Shown here in pieces: positions 9,675 to 17,494 of a DNA stretch of 64,000 bases. The DNA comes from an uncultured Sphingorhabdus sp. (GTDB lineage Bacteria; Pseudomonadota; Alphaproteobacteria; Sphingomonadales; Sphingomonadaceae): positions 1 to 64,000 of the forward strand of contig CALMYW010000460.1 in assembly GCA_937873665.1 (NCBI GenBank). The letters run 5' to 3'. Position 1 is the first letter of the stretch, and every line of letters begins with the position of its first letter. The notes beneath the pieces were generated by a model. It was not told where the DNA came from. It was given only the letters and a program-made list of their open reading frames with translations, and ran no database searches. Position numbers and translations under genes: made by a program.

Positions 9675-9707
9675 AGGCGCGAAACAAAGCGAAAGCGAGT
9701 GCAAGAC

Positions 9708-10223
9708 ATGAAACTGAATGACATCCGTGATAATGAAGGCGCACGTCATCGCAAGATGCGCGTTGGCCGTGGTATCGGTTCGGGCAAAGGCAAGACCTCT
9801 GGCCGCGGCCAAAAGGGTCAGAAGAGCCGTTCGGGCGTAGCCGTCAAGGGCTTTGAAGGTGGTCAGATGCCCCTTCACATGCGCATTCCGAAGCGTGGCT
9901 TCAACAACATCTTCGCCAAGGATTATGCCGAAGTGAATTTGGGCATGATTCAGAAGTTCATCGACGCGAAGAAGCTCGACACCAAGGCTGTCATTGATCA
10001 GGCTGCGCTTAAGGCTGCTGGCCTGTCGCGTGGTGGCAAGGACGGCGTCCGTATTCTCGCCAAGGGTACTCTGACTGCGAAGGTCAATCTTTCGGTTGCC
10101 GGCGCATCGAAGGCTGCTGTCGAAGCTGTCGAAAAGGCTGGCGGCAAGGTTGAAATCCTGACCGTGAAGCCTGCGGCCGAAAAAGCTGCCGAGAAGAAGG
10201 GCAGCGCCAAGAAGGCCAAGTGA
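9708..10223 (+). CDS. rplO: 50S ribosomal protein L15
   Basis: The 171-residue product starts [20 protein letters not shown] and has the Gly-rich [20 protein letters not shown] segment that threads into 23S rRNA. The ATG at 9708 matches the family N-terminus; an in-frame GTG three codons upstream is less likely. A Lys/Ala-rich tail ends the protein. It precedes secY as in most bacteria. Confidence 0.97.
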   Translation: MKLNDIRDNEGARHRKMRVGRGIGSGKGKTSGRGQKGQKSRSGVAVKGFEGGQMPLHMRIPKRGFNNIFAKDYAEVNLGMIQKFIDAKKLDTKAVIDQAALKAAGLSRGGKDGVRILAKGTLTAKVNLSVAGASKAAVEAVEKAGGKVEILTVKPAAEKAAEKKGSAKKAK

Positions 10224-10253
10224 TTAAAGAGGCATAGTCCTCTTGTGCAATAG

Positions 10254-10298
10254 ACCCCGCGTCCCGATATTGGCTCTGGCCGATATGGGCTGCGGGGT
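10254..10298 (+). promoter_or_regulatory. Long hairpin in the rplO-secY gap
   Basis: ACCCCGC (10254-10260) pairs with GCGGGGT (10292-10298), and inside it TATTGGC pairs with GCCGATA (one wobble) around a TCTG loop. The structure sits in the 178-bp untranslated stretch before secY. No good T tract follows (ttggtgttt), so it may be an attenuator, an mRNA-stabilising hairpin or a weak terminator. Confidence 0.45.
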
Positions 10299-10401
10299 TT
10301 GGTGTTTCCGGGCTTCGGAAACATCGACATGTGAATTCGGGGTAGATTGCTCCCGCCGCAACGGCTAGCGCAGCAATCGGGAATCAAGGGAAAGTTATTT
10401 C

Positions 10402-11778
10402 ATGGCATCGCGAGCCGACAAAATGGCATCCGGCGTAAATTTTTCGAACTTCGGAAAAGCCACCGATCTTAAGAGCCGCATCTGGTTCACCATCGGTGCG
10501 CTGATCGTGTTTCGTCTGTTGAGCTTCGTCCCGCTGCCGGGCGTTGATCCGATCGCACAGGCTGCGCTTTATGCGAACAACGCCGCCGGCGGCGTACTCG
10601 ATATCTTCAACACTTTCTCGGGCGGTTCGCTTGAGCGCATGAGCCTCATCGCGCTCGGCGTGATGCCCTATATTACTGCGTCGATCGTTGTGCAGTTGGC
10701 TGCTTCGCTGTCGCCTACGCTCGCGGCGATCAAGAAAGAAGGCGAAAGCGGGCGCAAGAAGCTCAACCAGTACACGCGTTATGGCACTGTATTGCTGACC
10801 GCCGTACAGGGCTATTTCTTGGCCGCTGGCCTTGAATCGTTGTCGGCTGCGAATGGTATCAGCGCGGTTGTTGAACCGGGCCTGATGTTCCGCATCGTTG
10901 CAACCATCAGCCTGATTGGTGGTACATTGTTCCTGATGTGGCTGGGCGAACAGATTACCTCGCGGGGTATCGGCAATGGTATTTCGCTGATCATCATGGC
11001 GGGTATCGTCGCGCAGATGCCGCGCCTTGTCGCCAATTTGCTTGAAGGCGGACGTACTGGCTCGATCAGTGGGGTGATCGTTGTTGGCTTCATCGCGATG
11101 TTCGTTGGCTTGACACTGCTCATCTGCTTCTTTGAACGTGCCCAGCGGCGTGTGTTGGTGCAATATCCCAAGCGGGCAACGCAGCGCGGCATGATGCAGG
11201 CGGATCGCAGCCACCTGCCGCTGAAGTTGAACACCGCAGGCGTCATCCCGCCGATCTTTGCATCGTCGCTTCTGCTGCTGCCGGTGACGATCAGCCAGTT
11301 GGGCGGTAATCAGGTCGCGGGCGAAAGCGCGAGCGGCGATTTCATCATCCAGTTGCTGCAATGGCTGCAGCATGGCCAGCCCGTCTATCTGCTGCTTTAT
11401 GGCCTCGGCATTGTCTTCTTCTGCTTCTTCTACACCGCGGTTGTCTTCAACCCCGAAGAAACGGCTGAAAATCTGAAAAAGGCCGGTGGGTTCATTCCTG
11501 GCATCCGCCCTGGCAAGAATACGCAGGACTATCTGGATTATGTGCTGACGCGCATCACCGTTTTGGGCGCTGCCTATCTGACTTTGGTCTGTCTGCTTCC
11601 TGACTTCATGATGGGGCAGACCGGCCAGACGCAGTTTTTCGTTCTGGGCGGGACCAGCCTGCTGATTCTCGTGAACGTTACGGTTGACACGATCGCACAG
11701 ATCCAGGGCCATCTGATGGCGCACCAATATGGCGATCTGCTGAAAAAAGCGAAACTCAAGGGCAATCGCGGACGCTGA
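10402..11778 (+). CDS. secY: Protein translocase subunit SecY
   Basis: SecY forms the inner-membrane channel of the Sec translocon with SecE and SecG. The 458-residue product has about ten hydrophobic segments; recognisable stretches include IGALIVFRLLSFVPLPGVDP, LERMSLIALGVMPYITASIV, GIGNGISLIIMAGI and AQRRVLVQYPKRATQRGM. ATG 10402 is preceded by an AGGGAAAG region. It is the last spc gene, with adk following after 36 bp. Confidence 0.98.
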   Translation: MASRADKMASGVNFSNFGKATDLKSRIWFTIGALIVFRLLSFVPLPGVDPIAQAALYANNAAGGVLDIFNTFSGGSLERMSLIALGVMPYITASIVVQLAASLSPTLAAIKKEGESGRKKLNQYTRYGTVLLTAVQGYFLAAGLESLSAANGISAVVEPGLMFRIVATISLIGGTLFLMWLGEQITSRGIGNGISLIIMAGIVAQMPRLVANLLEGGRTGSISGVIVVGFIAMFVGLTLLICFFERAQRRVLVQYPKRATQRGMMQADRSHLPLKLNTAGVIPPIFASSLLLLPVTISQLGGNQVAGESASGDFIIQLLQWLQHGQPVYLLLYGLGIVFFCFFYTAVVFNPEETAENLKKAGGFIPGIRPGKNTQDYLDYVLTRITVLGAAYLTLVCLLPDFMMGQTGQTQFFVLGGTSLLILVNVTVDTIAQIQGHLMAHQYGDLLKKAKLKGNRGR

Positions 11779-11814
11779 TTCAGCAAGCGCAATGAAAACA
11801 AGGGACGGGGCAAA

Positions 11815-12471
11815 GTGAGCAAAACGCTGAACATCATTCTTCTCGGCCCTCCGGGTGCCGGCAAGGGCACGCAGGCAGGTATTTTGGTCGACACCCGCGC
11901 CATGGTGCAGCTGTCGACCGGTGACATGCTCCGGGCTGCGGTCAAGGCTGGAACGCCAACAGGCCTGAAGGCCAAGGCGGTGATGGATGCGGGTGAGCTG
12001 GTTTCGGACGAAATCGTCTCTGGTATCATCGGCGACGCGCTTGATAAATTGGCACCCGAAACCGGCGTGATCTTTGACGGTTATCCGCGGACCGATGCGC
12101 AAGCGCATTCGCTGGACAGCATTTTGCAAGAGCGCAATCGCACCCTGCACCATGTTATCGAACTTGCGGTCAACGAAGACGCGCTGGTCGAGCGCATCGT
12201 CGGTCGTTTCACCTGCGCCAATTGCGGCGAAGGCTATCACGACACGTTCAAGAAGCCTGCCAAAGACGGCGTCTGCGACAAGTGCGGATCGAGCGAATTC
12301 AAGCGCCGACCGGATGATAATGAAGAAACCGTCCGCACGCGCATGGCTGAGTATCGCGTCAAGACCGAACCGATACTGCCGATCTACGAAGCCCGTGGGT
12401 TGGTTAGCAAGGTCGACGGCATGGCTGATATCGACGACGTAACCAAGGCGATCGCCGCCATATTGGGCTGA
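11815..12471 (+). CDS. adk: Adenylate kinase with zinc-type lid
   Basis: Adenylate kinase converts ATP + AMP to 2 ADP in the cytoplasm. The 218-residue product has the P-loop GPPGAGKGTQ (11-20), the FDGYPRT motif, and a LID domain with two CxxC pairs (Cys134/137 and Cys154/157), the zinc-binding form. The start is GTG at 11815, preceded by GGGACGGGG; this matches the family N-terminus. Position after secY is common in bacteria. Confidence 0.97.
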   Translation: MSKTLNIILLGPPGAGKGTQAGILVDTRAMVQLSTGDMLRAAVKAGTPTGLKAKAVMDAGELVSDEIVSGIIGDALDKLAPETGVIFDGYPRTDAQAHSLDSILQERNRTLHHVIELAVNEDALVERIVGRFTCANCGEGYHDTFKKPAKDGVCDKCGSSEFKRRPDDNEETVRTRMAEYRVKTEPILPIYEARGLVSKVDGMADIDDVTKAIAAILG

Positions 12472-12531
12472 GCCCGCATTTCCATCGCAATCTACATTGC
12501 CGAGCAGGGGGCTGCACGGCTATCAGGGCGC

Positions 12532-13284
12532 ATGATCAAACCTATTATATCTGGCGCTACCTTGCTGGCGCTTTTCGCGACCCCTGCACAGGCAGAGGTC
12601 AAAACCATGACCGAACAGGGCTTTTCGACATTGCATGCTGCCGATGTGTTGGCGAAGCCGGAAGATGTCTGGAAACGCCTACTCGCCCCCAAAGACTGGT
12701 GGAACCCGGCGCACAGCTGGTCTGGCAGCACTGAAGGTTTTTACATCGATCCACAAGCCGGCGGCTGTTTCTGCGAACTGTTTCAGGAAAAGGACAAGGA
12801 CGGCAAAGTCGCCACCAAGGGCAGCGTCGAGCATATGCGCGTCCTGTTCTCGCAACCCGGCAAGGTCCTTAGGATGCGCGGCAGTCTCGGTCCGCTGCAG
12901 GCCGAGGCGGCGACAGGAACTTTGACTATTGCCATGGAACCTTTGAAGAGCGGATCCGGAACGCGGGTCAGTTTCTCCTATGTTGTCGGTGGCTATATGC
13001 GTTTTAAAACCGCAGACATCGGGCCTGCCGTGGATGCGGTGCTGCGCGAACAGTTTGACCGGATGATCAAGCCGCTTGGTAAGGTTGTCGGCAATGAAAC
13101 GGGTGAGGCACCGGAAGAAACCAAGAAGGCCGATGCCAAGGCACCTACCAAAGCCGACCCCAAAAAAGCCGGGGAAAAAACTGATCTTGACGCGGCAGTC
13201 GATGCTATCGAGCCTGAGCCCAAGCTTGGCAAACCCGAGCAAGTCGAGGCAGACGACGCCGAAAGCGCCGATCAGCCAGAATAA
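12532..13284 (+). CDS. Exported SRPBCC-fold protein
   Basis: The 250-residue product starts with a signal peptide (MIKPIISGATLLALFATPAQ, cut expected after residue 21). Residues ~30-190 look like the SRPBCC/START-like ligand-binding fold (ADVLAKPEDVWKRLLAPKDW, WSGSTEGFYIDPQAGGCFCE). The last ~60 residues are a charged Lys/Ala/Glu tail. The ligand is unknown. It is 60 bp after adk on the same strand and only 9 bp before rimB, so it is probably co-transcribed with them. Confidence 0.75.
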   Translation: MIKPIISGATLLALFATPAQAEVKTMTEQGFSTLHAADVLAKPEDVWKRLLAPKDWWNPAHSWSGSTEGFYIDPQAGGCFCELFQEKDKDGKVATKGSVEHMRVLFSQPGKVLRMRGSLGPLQAEAATGTLTIAMEPLKSGSGTRVSFSYVVGGYMRFKTADIGPAVDAVLREQFDRMIKPLGKVVGNETGEAPEETKKADAKAPTKADPKKAGEKTDLDAAVDAIEPEPKLGKPEQVEADDAESADQPE

Positions 13285-13293
13285 TCCCTGATC

Positions 13294-13785
13294 ATGGTCG
13301 ATCCATCCTCACCGCCCCGCATGCGGCGCAAAAAGCCAGTGCGCGCGAAAGCCGAAATCGGTTGGTGTGAACTGGTCGACCTGCCGGGCCTTGGTCTCTC
13401 CGCAATCCATGCCAAGATGGATACAGGGGCCGCCACATCGTCGATCCATGCCACACGGGTGAGGCCATTCGAACGCGAGGGCAGGGAATGGGTTGAATTC
13501 TGGTTTCGTCCCTTTCCGGGCGACACACCGCGCCGCTTCGAAGCCCCCTTGGTAGACCGGCGCCAGGTGCGCAGCTCGAACGGGGAAAAGCAGCACCGCT
13601 TTGTCATCGAAACGCAAATCTGCCTGGGTAAATTATGTTGGAAATCTGAACTGACACTGGCGAACCGGCGGTCGATGGCCTTTCCCGTCTTGATCGGGCG
13701 ACGGGCTTTAAGGCGCGGGTTGATGCTGGTGAACAGCGGACGAAAATGGGTGCTGGGAAAGCCCGCACCATTGGAGGAAAAATGA
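13294..13785 (+). CDS. rimB: RimB-like retropepsin-type aspartic protease (DUF785/Zn_protease family)
   Basis: The 163-residue product has the single aspartic-protease motif [12 protein letters not shown] (Asp43), followed by [13 protein letters not shown] near the C-terminus, the pattern of the family once called ATP-dependent zinc protease. In pseudomonads RimB acts with RimK in controlling glutamylation of ribosomal protein S6. Here the stop overlaps the rimK ATG by 4 bp, which strongly supports the same pairing. The gene name is by family and context. Confidence 0.8.
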   Translation: MVDPSSPPRMRRKKPVRAKAEIGWCELVDLPGLGLSAIHAKMDTGAATSSIHATRVRPFEREGREWVEFWFRPFPGDTPRRFEAPLVDRRQVRSSNGEKQHRFVIETQICLGKLCWKSELTLANRRSMAFPVLIGRRALRRGLMLVNSGRKWVLGKPAPLEEK

Positions 13786-14687
13786 AAATCGCAATGCTCG
13801 CGCGCAATGCCGGGCTTTATTCGCACCAACGCCTTGCCGAAGCGGCTCGGGCGCGGGGGCACGACATCGATATATTGAACACGTTGCGGGTGACGATGAA
13901 CATCACCTCGCACCGGCCCGAAGCCTATTATCAGGGTGAGAAGATCAAGCGCTACGACGCGGTCATCCCGCGTATCGGGGCTTCGGTGACATTTTACGGT
14001 CTTGCCGTGTTGCGCCAGTTCGAGATGATGAAGATCTGGTCGCTCAATGAAAGCGTTGCGATCGGCCGGTCGCGCGACAAGCTGCGCAGCCTGCAGATTT
14101 TGGCGCGCAAGGGACTCGGACTGCCTGTAACAGCTTTCGCACATGATCCGCGCCAGACCGGTGAAGTTATCCAGATGGTCGGCGGTGCGCCGGTGGTTAT
14201 CAAACTGCTCGAAGGAACGCAGGGTATCGGGGTGGTATTAGCCGAAACCGAAAACAGCGCACGTTCGGTGATCGAAGCCTTTCGCGGCGCGAATGTGAAC
14301 ATCCTCGTTCAGGAATTCATCAAGGAAGCCAAAGGCGCCGACATTCGCGCCTTTGTTATCGGCAACAAGGTTGTCGCGGCGATGGAACGGCAAGGTGCGG
14401 ATGATGATTTCCGGTCTAACCTGCATCGCGGCGGGACGGCCAGTGCGATCAAGATTACACCCGAGGAGCGTTCGACCGCTGTCCGCGCCGCGCGGGCGTT
14501 GGGCCTTAATGTAGCCGGTGTCGACATGTTGCGGTCGAACCACGGCCCCGTGATCATGGAAGTGAACAGCTCGCCCGGTCTTGAGGGTATCGAAAAGGCA
14601 ACCAACAAGGATATCGCGACCAAAATAATCCAGTTCATCGAAGATAATGCCGAGGCTGGAAAGACACGGACCAAGGGCACCGGCTGA
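13782..14687 (+). CDS. rimK: RimK, ribosomal protein S6--L-glutamate ligase family (ATP-grasp)
   Basis: RimK adds glutamates to the C-terminus of S6. The 301-residue product starts [20 protein letters not shown] and has ATP-grasp elements: [38 protein letters not shown] and the metal-binding [14 protein letters not shown]. The ATG at 13782 has a GGAGG 7 bp upstream and overlaps rimB. Related ligases act on other substrates, so S6 is inferred. Placement inside the ribosomal gene cluster fits a ribosomal target. Confidence 0.9.
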   Translation: MKIAMLARNAGLYSHQRLAEAARARGHDIDILNTLRVTMNITSHRPEAYYQGEKIKRYDAVIPRIGASVTFYGLAVLRQFEMMKIWSLNESVAIGRSRDKLRSLQILARKGLGLPVTAFAHDPRQTGEVIQMVGGAPVVIKLLEGTQGIGVVLAETENSARSVIEAFRGANVNILVQEFIKEAKGADIRAFVIGNKVVAAMERQGADDDFRSNLHRGGTASAIKITPEERSTAVRAARALGLNVAGVDMLRSNHGPVIMEVNSSPGLEGIEKATNKDIATKIIQFIEDNAEAGKTRTKGTG

Positions 14688-14714
14688 GTAGTGAAAAGCG
14701 CGGTAGCGGGCGGC

Positions 14715-14743
14715 TTGACACCCTGCCCGACTCACCGTAAAGG
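14715..14743 (+). promoter_or_regulatory. Candidate promoter before rpsM
   Basis: A perfect -35 hexamer TTGACA (14715-14720) is followed after 17 bp by TAAAGG (14738-14743), a weak -10. It would start an RNA that runs through the hairpin at 14765-14801 before reaching rpsM, so that hairpin could act as an attenuator. The -10 match is poor, hence modest confidence. Confidence 0.4.
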
Positions 14744-14764
14744 GGGTGCATCCGACACACTGGT

Positions 14765-14801
14765 AAAACCAGCAGCGCTTTTTTGCGCCCGCTGGTTTTT
14801 T
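14765..14801 (+). terminator. Strong intrinsic terminator between rimK and rpsM
   Basis: AAAACCAGC (14765-14773) pairs with GCTGGTTTT (14791-14799); an inner GCGC/GCGC stem closes a T-rich loop, and the stem runs into a T tract (14796-14801). It is expected to end transcripts from the secY-adk-rimK segment, or to attenuate transcription from the candidate promoter just upstream. Confidence 0.8.
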
Positions 14802-14873
14802 CTGCGTTGTCGGCCCAACACTTTCGCGTTGAGATAAAACCTTTCGGGGTTTTGTGGAGCAAGGAGCAAGAAA

Positions 14874-15242
14874 TTGGCACGTATTGCCGGGGTTAACCTA
14901 CCTACCAATAAGCGCGTTATCATTGCGCTCACCTACATCCATGGCATTGGCCGCACCAAGGCGGTCGAAATTGCCGACAAGCTGGGAATCGATCACACCC
15001 GCCGGGTGCAGGATCTTTCGGACGCTGAAGTCCTGAAGATCCGCGAAACGATCGATGCCGACCACACCGTCGAAGGTGACCTTCGCCGTAACACTGCGAT
15101 GAACATCAAGCGTTTGATGGACCTCGCATGCTATCGCGGCCTGCGTCATCGTAAGGGTCTTCCTGTCCGCGGTCAGCGCACGCACACCAATGCGCGCACC
15201 CGCAAGGGCAAGGCGAAGCCCATCGCCGGCAAGAAGAAGTAA
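14874..15242 (+). CDS. rpsM: 30S ribosomal protein S13 (TTG start)
   Basis: The 122-residue product reads [20 protein letters not shown] and contains [17 protein letters not shown] and [20 protein letters not shown], all typical of S13, which forms 30S-50S bridges and touches P-site tRNA. The only start that gives the family N-terminus is TTG at 14874, with GGAGCAAGGAGC upstream as ribosome-binding site. It heads the alpha operon here. Confidence 0.96.
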   Translation: MARIAGVNLPTNKRVIIALTYIHGIGRTKAVEIADKLGIDHTRRVQDLSDAEVLKIRETIDADHTVEGDLRRNTAMNIKRLMDLACYRGLRHRKGLPVRGQRTHTNARTRKGKAKPIAGKKK

Positions 15243-15289
15243 GCGCGGGTCTCCGCAGCTTTTCCCAGATACAGACAGGATAGAGCAAA

Positions 15290-15679
15290 ATGGCACGCGA
15301 ACCACAGCGCATCAAACGGCGCGAACGCAAGAATATCTCGGCAGGTGTTGCCCACGTCAACGCCAGCTTCAACAACACGATGATCACCATCACCGACGCA
15401 CAGGGCAATGCCATCAGCTGGTCGTCGGCAGGCATGATGGGCTTCAAGGGCAGCCGCAAGTCGACTCCCTATGCTGCCCAGGTAGCTGCAGAAGACGCTG
15501 GCAAGAAGGCTGCGGAACATGGCGTCCGCACGCTCGAAGTCGAAGTGAAGGGTCCCGGTTCGGGCCGCGAGAGCGCCCTGCGCGCTTTGCAGGCCGTCGG
15601 CTTCACCATCACTTCGATCCGCGATGTGACGCCGATTCCGCACAATGGCGTGCGTCCTTCCAAGCGTCGCCGCGTCTGA
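15290..15679 (+). CDS. rpsK: 30S ribosomal protein S11
   Basis: The 129-residue product has [40 protein letters not shown] and the C-terminal [19 protein letters not shown]11 lies in the 30S platform near the mRNA exit. The ATG is preceded by ACAGGATAGAG. No rpsD follows, as is usual in alphaproteobacteria. Confidence 0.98.
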   Translation: MAREPQRIKRRERKNISAGVAHVNASFNNTMITITDAQGNAISWSSAGMMGFKGSRKSTPYAAQVAAEDAGKKAAEHGVRTLEVEVKGPGSGRESALRALQAVGFTITSIRDVTPIPHNGVRPSKRRRV

Positions 15680-15782
15680 AGCCGTTTCAAGGGTGCGGGC
15701 CATCCGGTTCGCGTCCTTTATTTTCAAGGCGGTTCGGTAAGGTGCACCAATACACCGATCCCGCCCAACCTAGGGGAAATCC

Positions 15783-16844
15783 ATGTCCGTCAACATGAAG
15801 AACTGGCAGGAACTGAAAAAGCCCATGGGCCTCGAAGTGAAGCCCGCTGGCGACGCACGTCGCAAGGCAACCTTCGTCGCCGAACCTCTCGAGCGTGGCT
15901 TCGGCCTGACGCTCGGCAACGCGCTGCGCCGCGTGCTGCTCTCGTCGCTGCAGGGCGCAGCGATCACCTCGATCAAGATCGAAAATGTCCTTCACGAATT
16001 CTCGTCGCTTGCCGGCGTGCGTGAAGACGTGACCGATATCGTTCTGAACATCAAGCAGGTTGCCCTGAAGATGGAGGGCGAAGGCCCGAAGCGCATGCAG
16101 CTTTCGGCTACCGGCCCCGCTACCGTGAAGGCTGGCGACATCGCTGTCACCGGTGACATCCAGGTGATGAACCCTGATCTGGTCATCTGCCACCTCGACG
16201 AAGGTGCAACGCTGAACATGGAAATCACTGCTGACACCGGCAAGGGTTATGTTCCTGCTGTTGCCAACCGTCCGGCAGACGCTCCGATCGGCCTCATCCC
16301 GGTTGACTCGCTTTACTCGCCGGTCCGCCAGGTCGCTTACAAGATCGACAATGCGCGTATTGGCCAGGAACTGGACTTCGATAAGCTGAACCTGACCGTT
16401 GAAACCGACGGCACGGTAACCCCGGAAGATGCCGTCGCTTATGCAGCGCGCATCCTTCAGGACCAGCTGCAGGTCTTCGTCCACTTCGAAGAGTCGATGG
16501 CTGCTTCGTCGCCGATGATCGGTCTCGCTGCCGCTCCGGCCTCGAGCGAGGAATCGGACGCCAACCAGCTCAACCGTTACCTCCTCAAGAAGGTCGACGA
16601 GCTGGAGCTTTCGGTCCGTTCGGCCAACTGCCTCAAGAACGACAACATCATCTATATCGGCGACCTCGTTCAGAAGAGCGAAGCCGAGATGCTGCGCACG
16701 CCGAATTTCGGCCGCAAGTCGCTCAACGAAATCAAGGAAGTCCTTTCGTCGATGGGTCTGCGCCTCGGCATGGACATCCCCGGCTGGCCGCCTGAGAATA
16801 TCGAAGAAATGGCCAAGAAGCTCGAGCAAGAGCTTTTGGGTTAA
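15783..16844 (+). CDS. rpoA: DNA-directed RNA polymerase subunit alpha
   Basis: RpoA dimerises to scaffold core RNA polymerase and contacts activators. The 353-residue product has the N-terminal domain motif [20 protein letters not shown] and a C-terminal domain (about 265-335) with [20 protein letters not shown] and [23 protein letters not shown] 15783 follows AGGGGAAATCC, 103 bp after rpsK; an in-frame ATG five codons on is also possible. Confidence 0.98.
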   Translation: MSVNMKNWQELKKPMGLEVKPAGDARRKATFVAEPLERGFGLTLGNALRRVLLSSLQGAAITSIKIENVLHEFSSLAGVREDVTDIVLNIKQVALKMEGEGPKRMQLSATGPATVKAGDIAVTGDIQVMNPDLVICHLDEGATLNMEITADTGKGYVPAVANRPADAPIGLIPVDSLYSPVRQVAYKIDNARIGQELDFDKLNLTVETDGTVTPEDAVAYAARILQDQLQVFVHFEESMAASSPMIGLAAAPASSEESDANQLNRYLLKKVDELELSVRSANCLKNDNIIYIGDLVQKSEAEMLRTPNFGRKSLNEIKEVLSSMGLRLGMDIPGWPPENIEEMAKKLEQELLG

Positions 16845-16850
16845 GAAGGC

Positions 16851-16925
16851 GTCGCCCCTGCGAATGCAGGGGCCGCTTTATGTTTACGCCATGCCTCCAG
16901 CGGCCCCTGCCTTCGCAGGGGTGAC
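16851..16925. repeat. Dispersed double-hairpin repeat (copy 1) between rpoA and rplQ
   Basis: Two GC-rich hairpins face each other: CCCCTGC (16855-16861)/GCAGGGG (16866-16872) and CCCCTGC (16904-16910)/GCAGGGG (16915-16921), with CGTCGC and GCGGCC-type edges and an AT-richer centre. The same layout occurs at 24771-24859, 28818-28908, 52444-52533 and inside glyS at 57314-57405. Here it fills much of the 162-bp rpoA-rplQ gap. Confidence 0.85.
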
Positions 16926-17006
16926 GGGGCAGGGAAAAGGGCCACCCGTCAAACGGCCTGGACTGGGGTACCTTGCACGGCCCCCTTACGAACGAAGGAA
17001 TGAAAT

Positions 17007-17423
17007 ATGCGCCATAAAGTAGGCCAACGTAAACTGAACCGCACCGGCAGCCATCGCATCGCGATGTTGCGCAACATGGCGGCTTCGCTGATCAAGCACG
17101 AACAGATCACCACCGGCGTTGCCAAGGCGAAAGAACTTCGCCCCTATGTTGAAAAGCTGATTACGCTTGCCAAGAAGGGCGGCCTTTCGAACCGCCGTCT
17201 GGCGCAGAGCCGCCTGATGGACGACGTCCAACTCGCCAAGTTGTTCGACGTGCTTGCCACGCGCTATGCAGACCGCAACGGCGGTTACACCCGTATCATC
17301 AAGGCCGGTTACCGCGCTTCGGACGCTTCGCCGATGGCGATCATTGAATTGGTCGACCGCGACACCAGCGCCAAGGGTCAGGATTCGGGCCCGGTTGATG
17401 TGGATATGGACGAAGCGGCCTAG
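17007..17423 (+). CDS. rplQ: 50S ribosomal protein L17
   Basis: The 138-residue product starts [20 protein letters not shown] and has the L17 segments [20 protein letters not shown] and [21 protein letters not shown]17 lies close to the tunnel exit. An acidic tail ([11 protein letters not shown]) ends it. An AAGGAA lies 5-10 bp before the ATG. It closes the alpha operon and is followed by a strong terminator. Confidence 0.97.
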   Translation: MRHKVGQRKLNRTGSHRIAMLRNMAASLIKHEQITTGVAKAKELRPYVEKLITLAKKGGLSNRRLAQSRLMDDVQLAKLFDVLATRYADRNGGYTRIIKAGYRASDASPMAIIELVDRDTSAKGQDSGPVDVDMDEAA

Positions 17424-17452
17424 TCGGCGATTCATTTTGAGCTTTTAGAAAG

Positions 17453-17484
17453 GGGGACGGAAACGGTTGTTTTCGTCCCCTTTT
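17453..17484. terminator. Bidirectional terminator between rplQ and a convergent gene
   Basis: GGGGACGGAAAC (17453-17464) pairs with GTTTTCGTCCCC (17469-17480) with one wobble around a GGTT loop. It is followed by TTTT on the plus strand and flanked by AAA on the other side. It ends the rplQ transcript and can also serve the minus-strand gene that ends at 17495. Confidence 0.85.
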
Positions 17485-17494
17485 GTATGTGGCA

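Noticed and set aside
10384..12240. A 618-codon minus-strand frame across secY and adk
   Set aside because: It is antisense to secY and adk, is low in hydrophobic order and rich in Gln/Arg/His as expected for a shadow frame.
15687..16829. A 380-codon minus-strand frame across rpoA
   Set aside because: It fully overlaps rpoA with no independent support.
16851..16925. The repeats as a CRISPR array
   Set aside because: Copies are far apart and each is a self-complementary double hairpin; there are no regularly spaced direct repeats and no cas genes.
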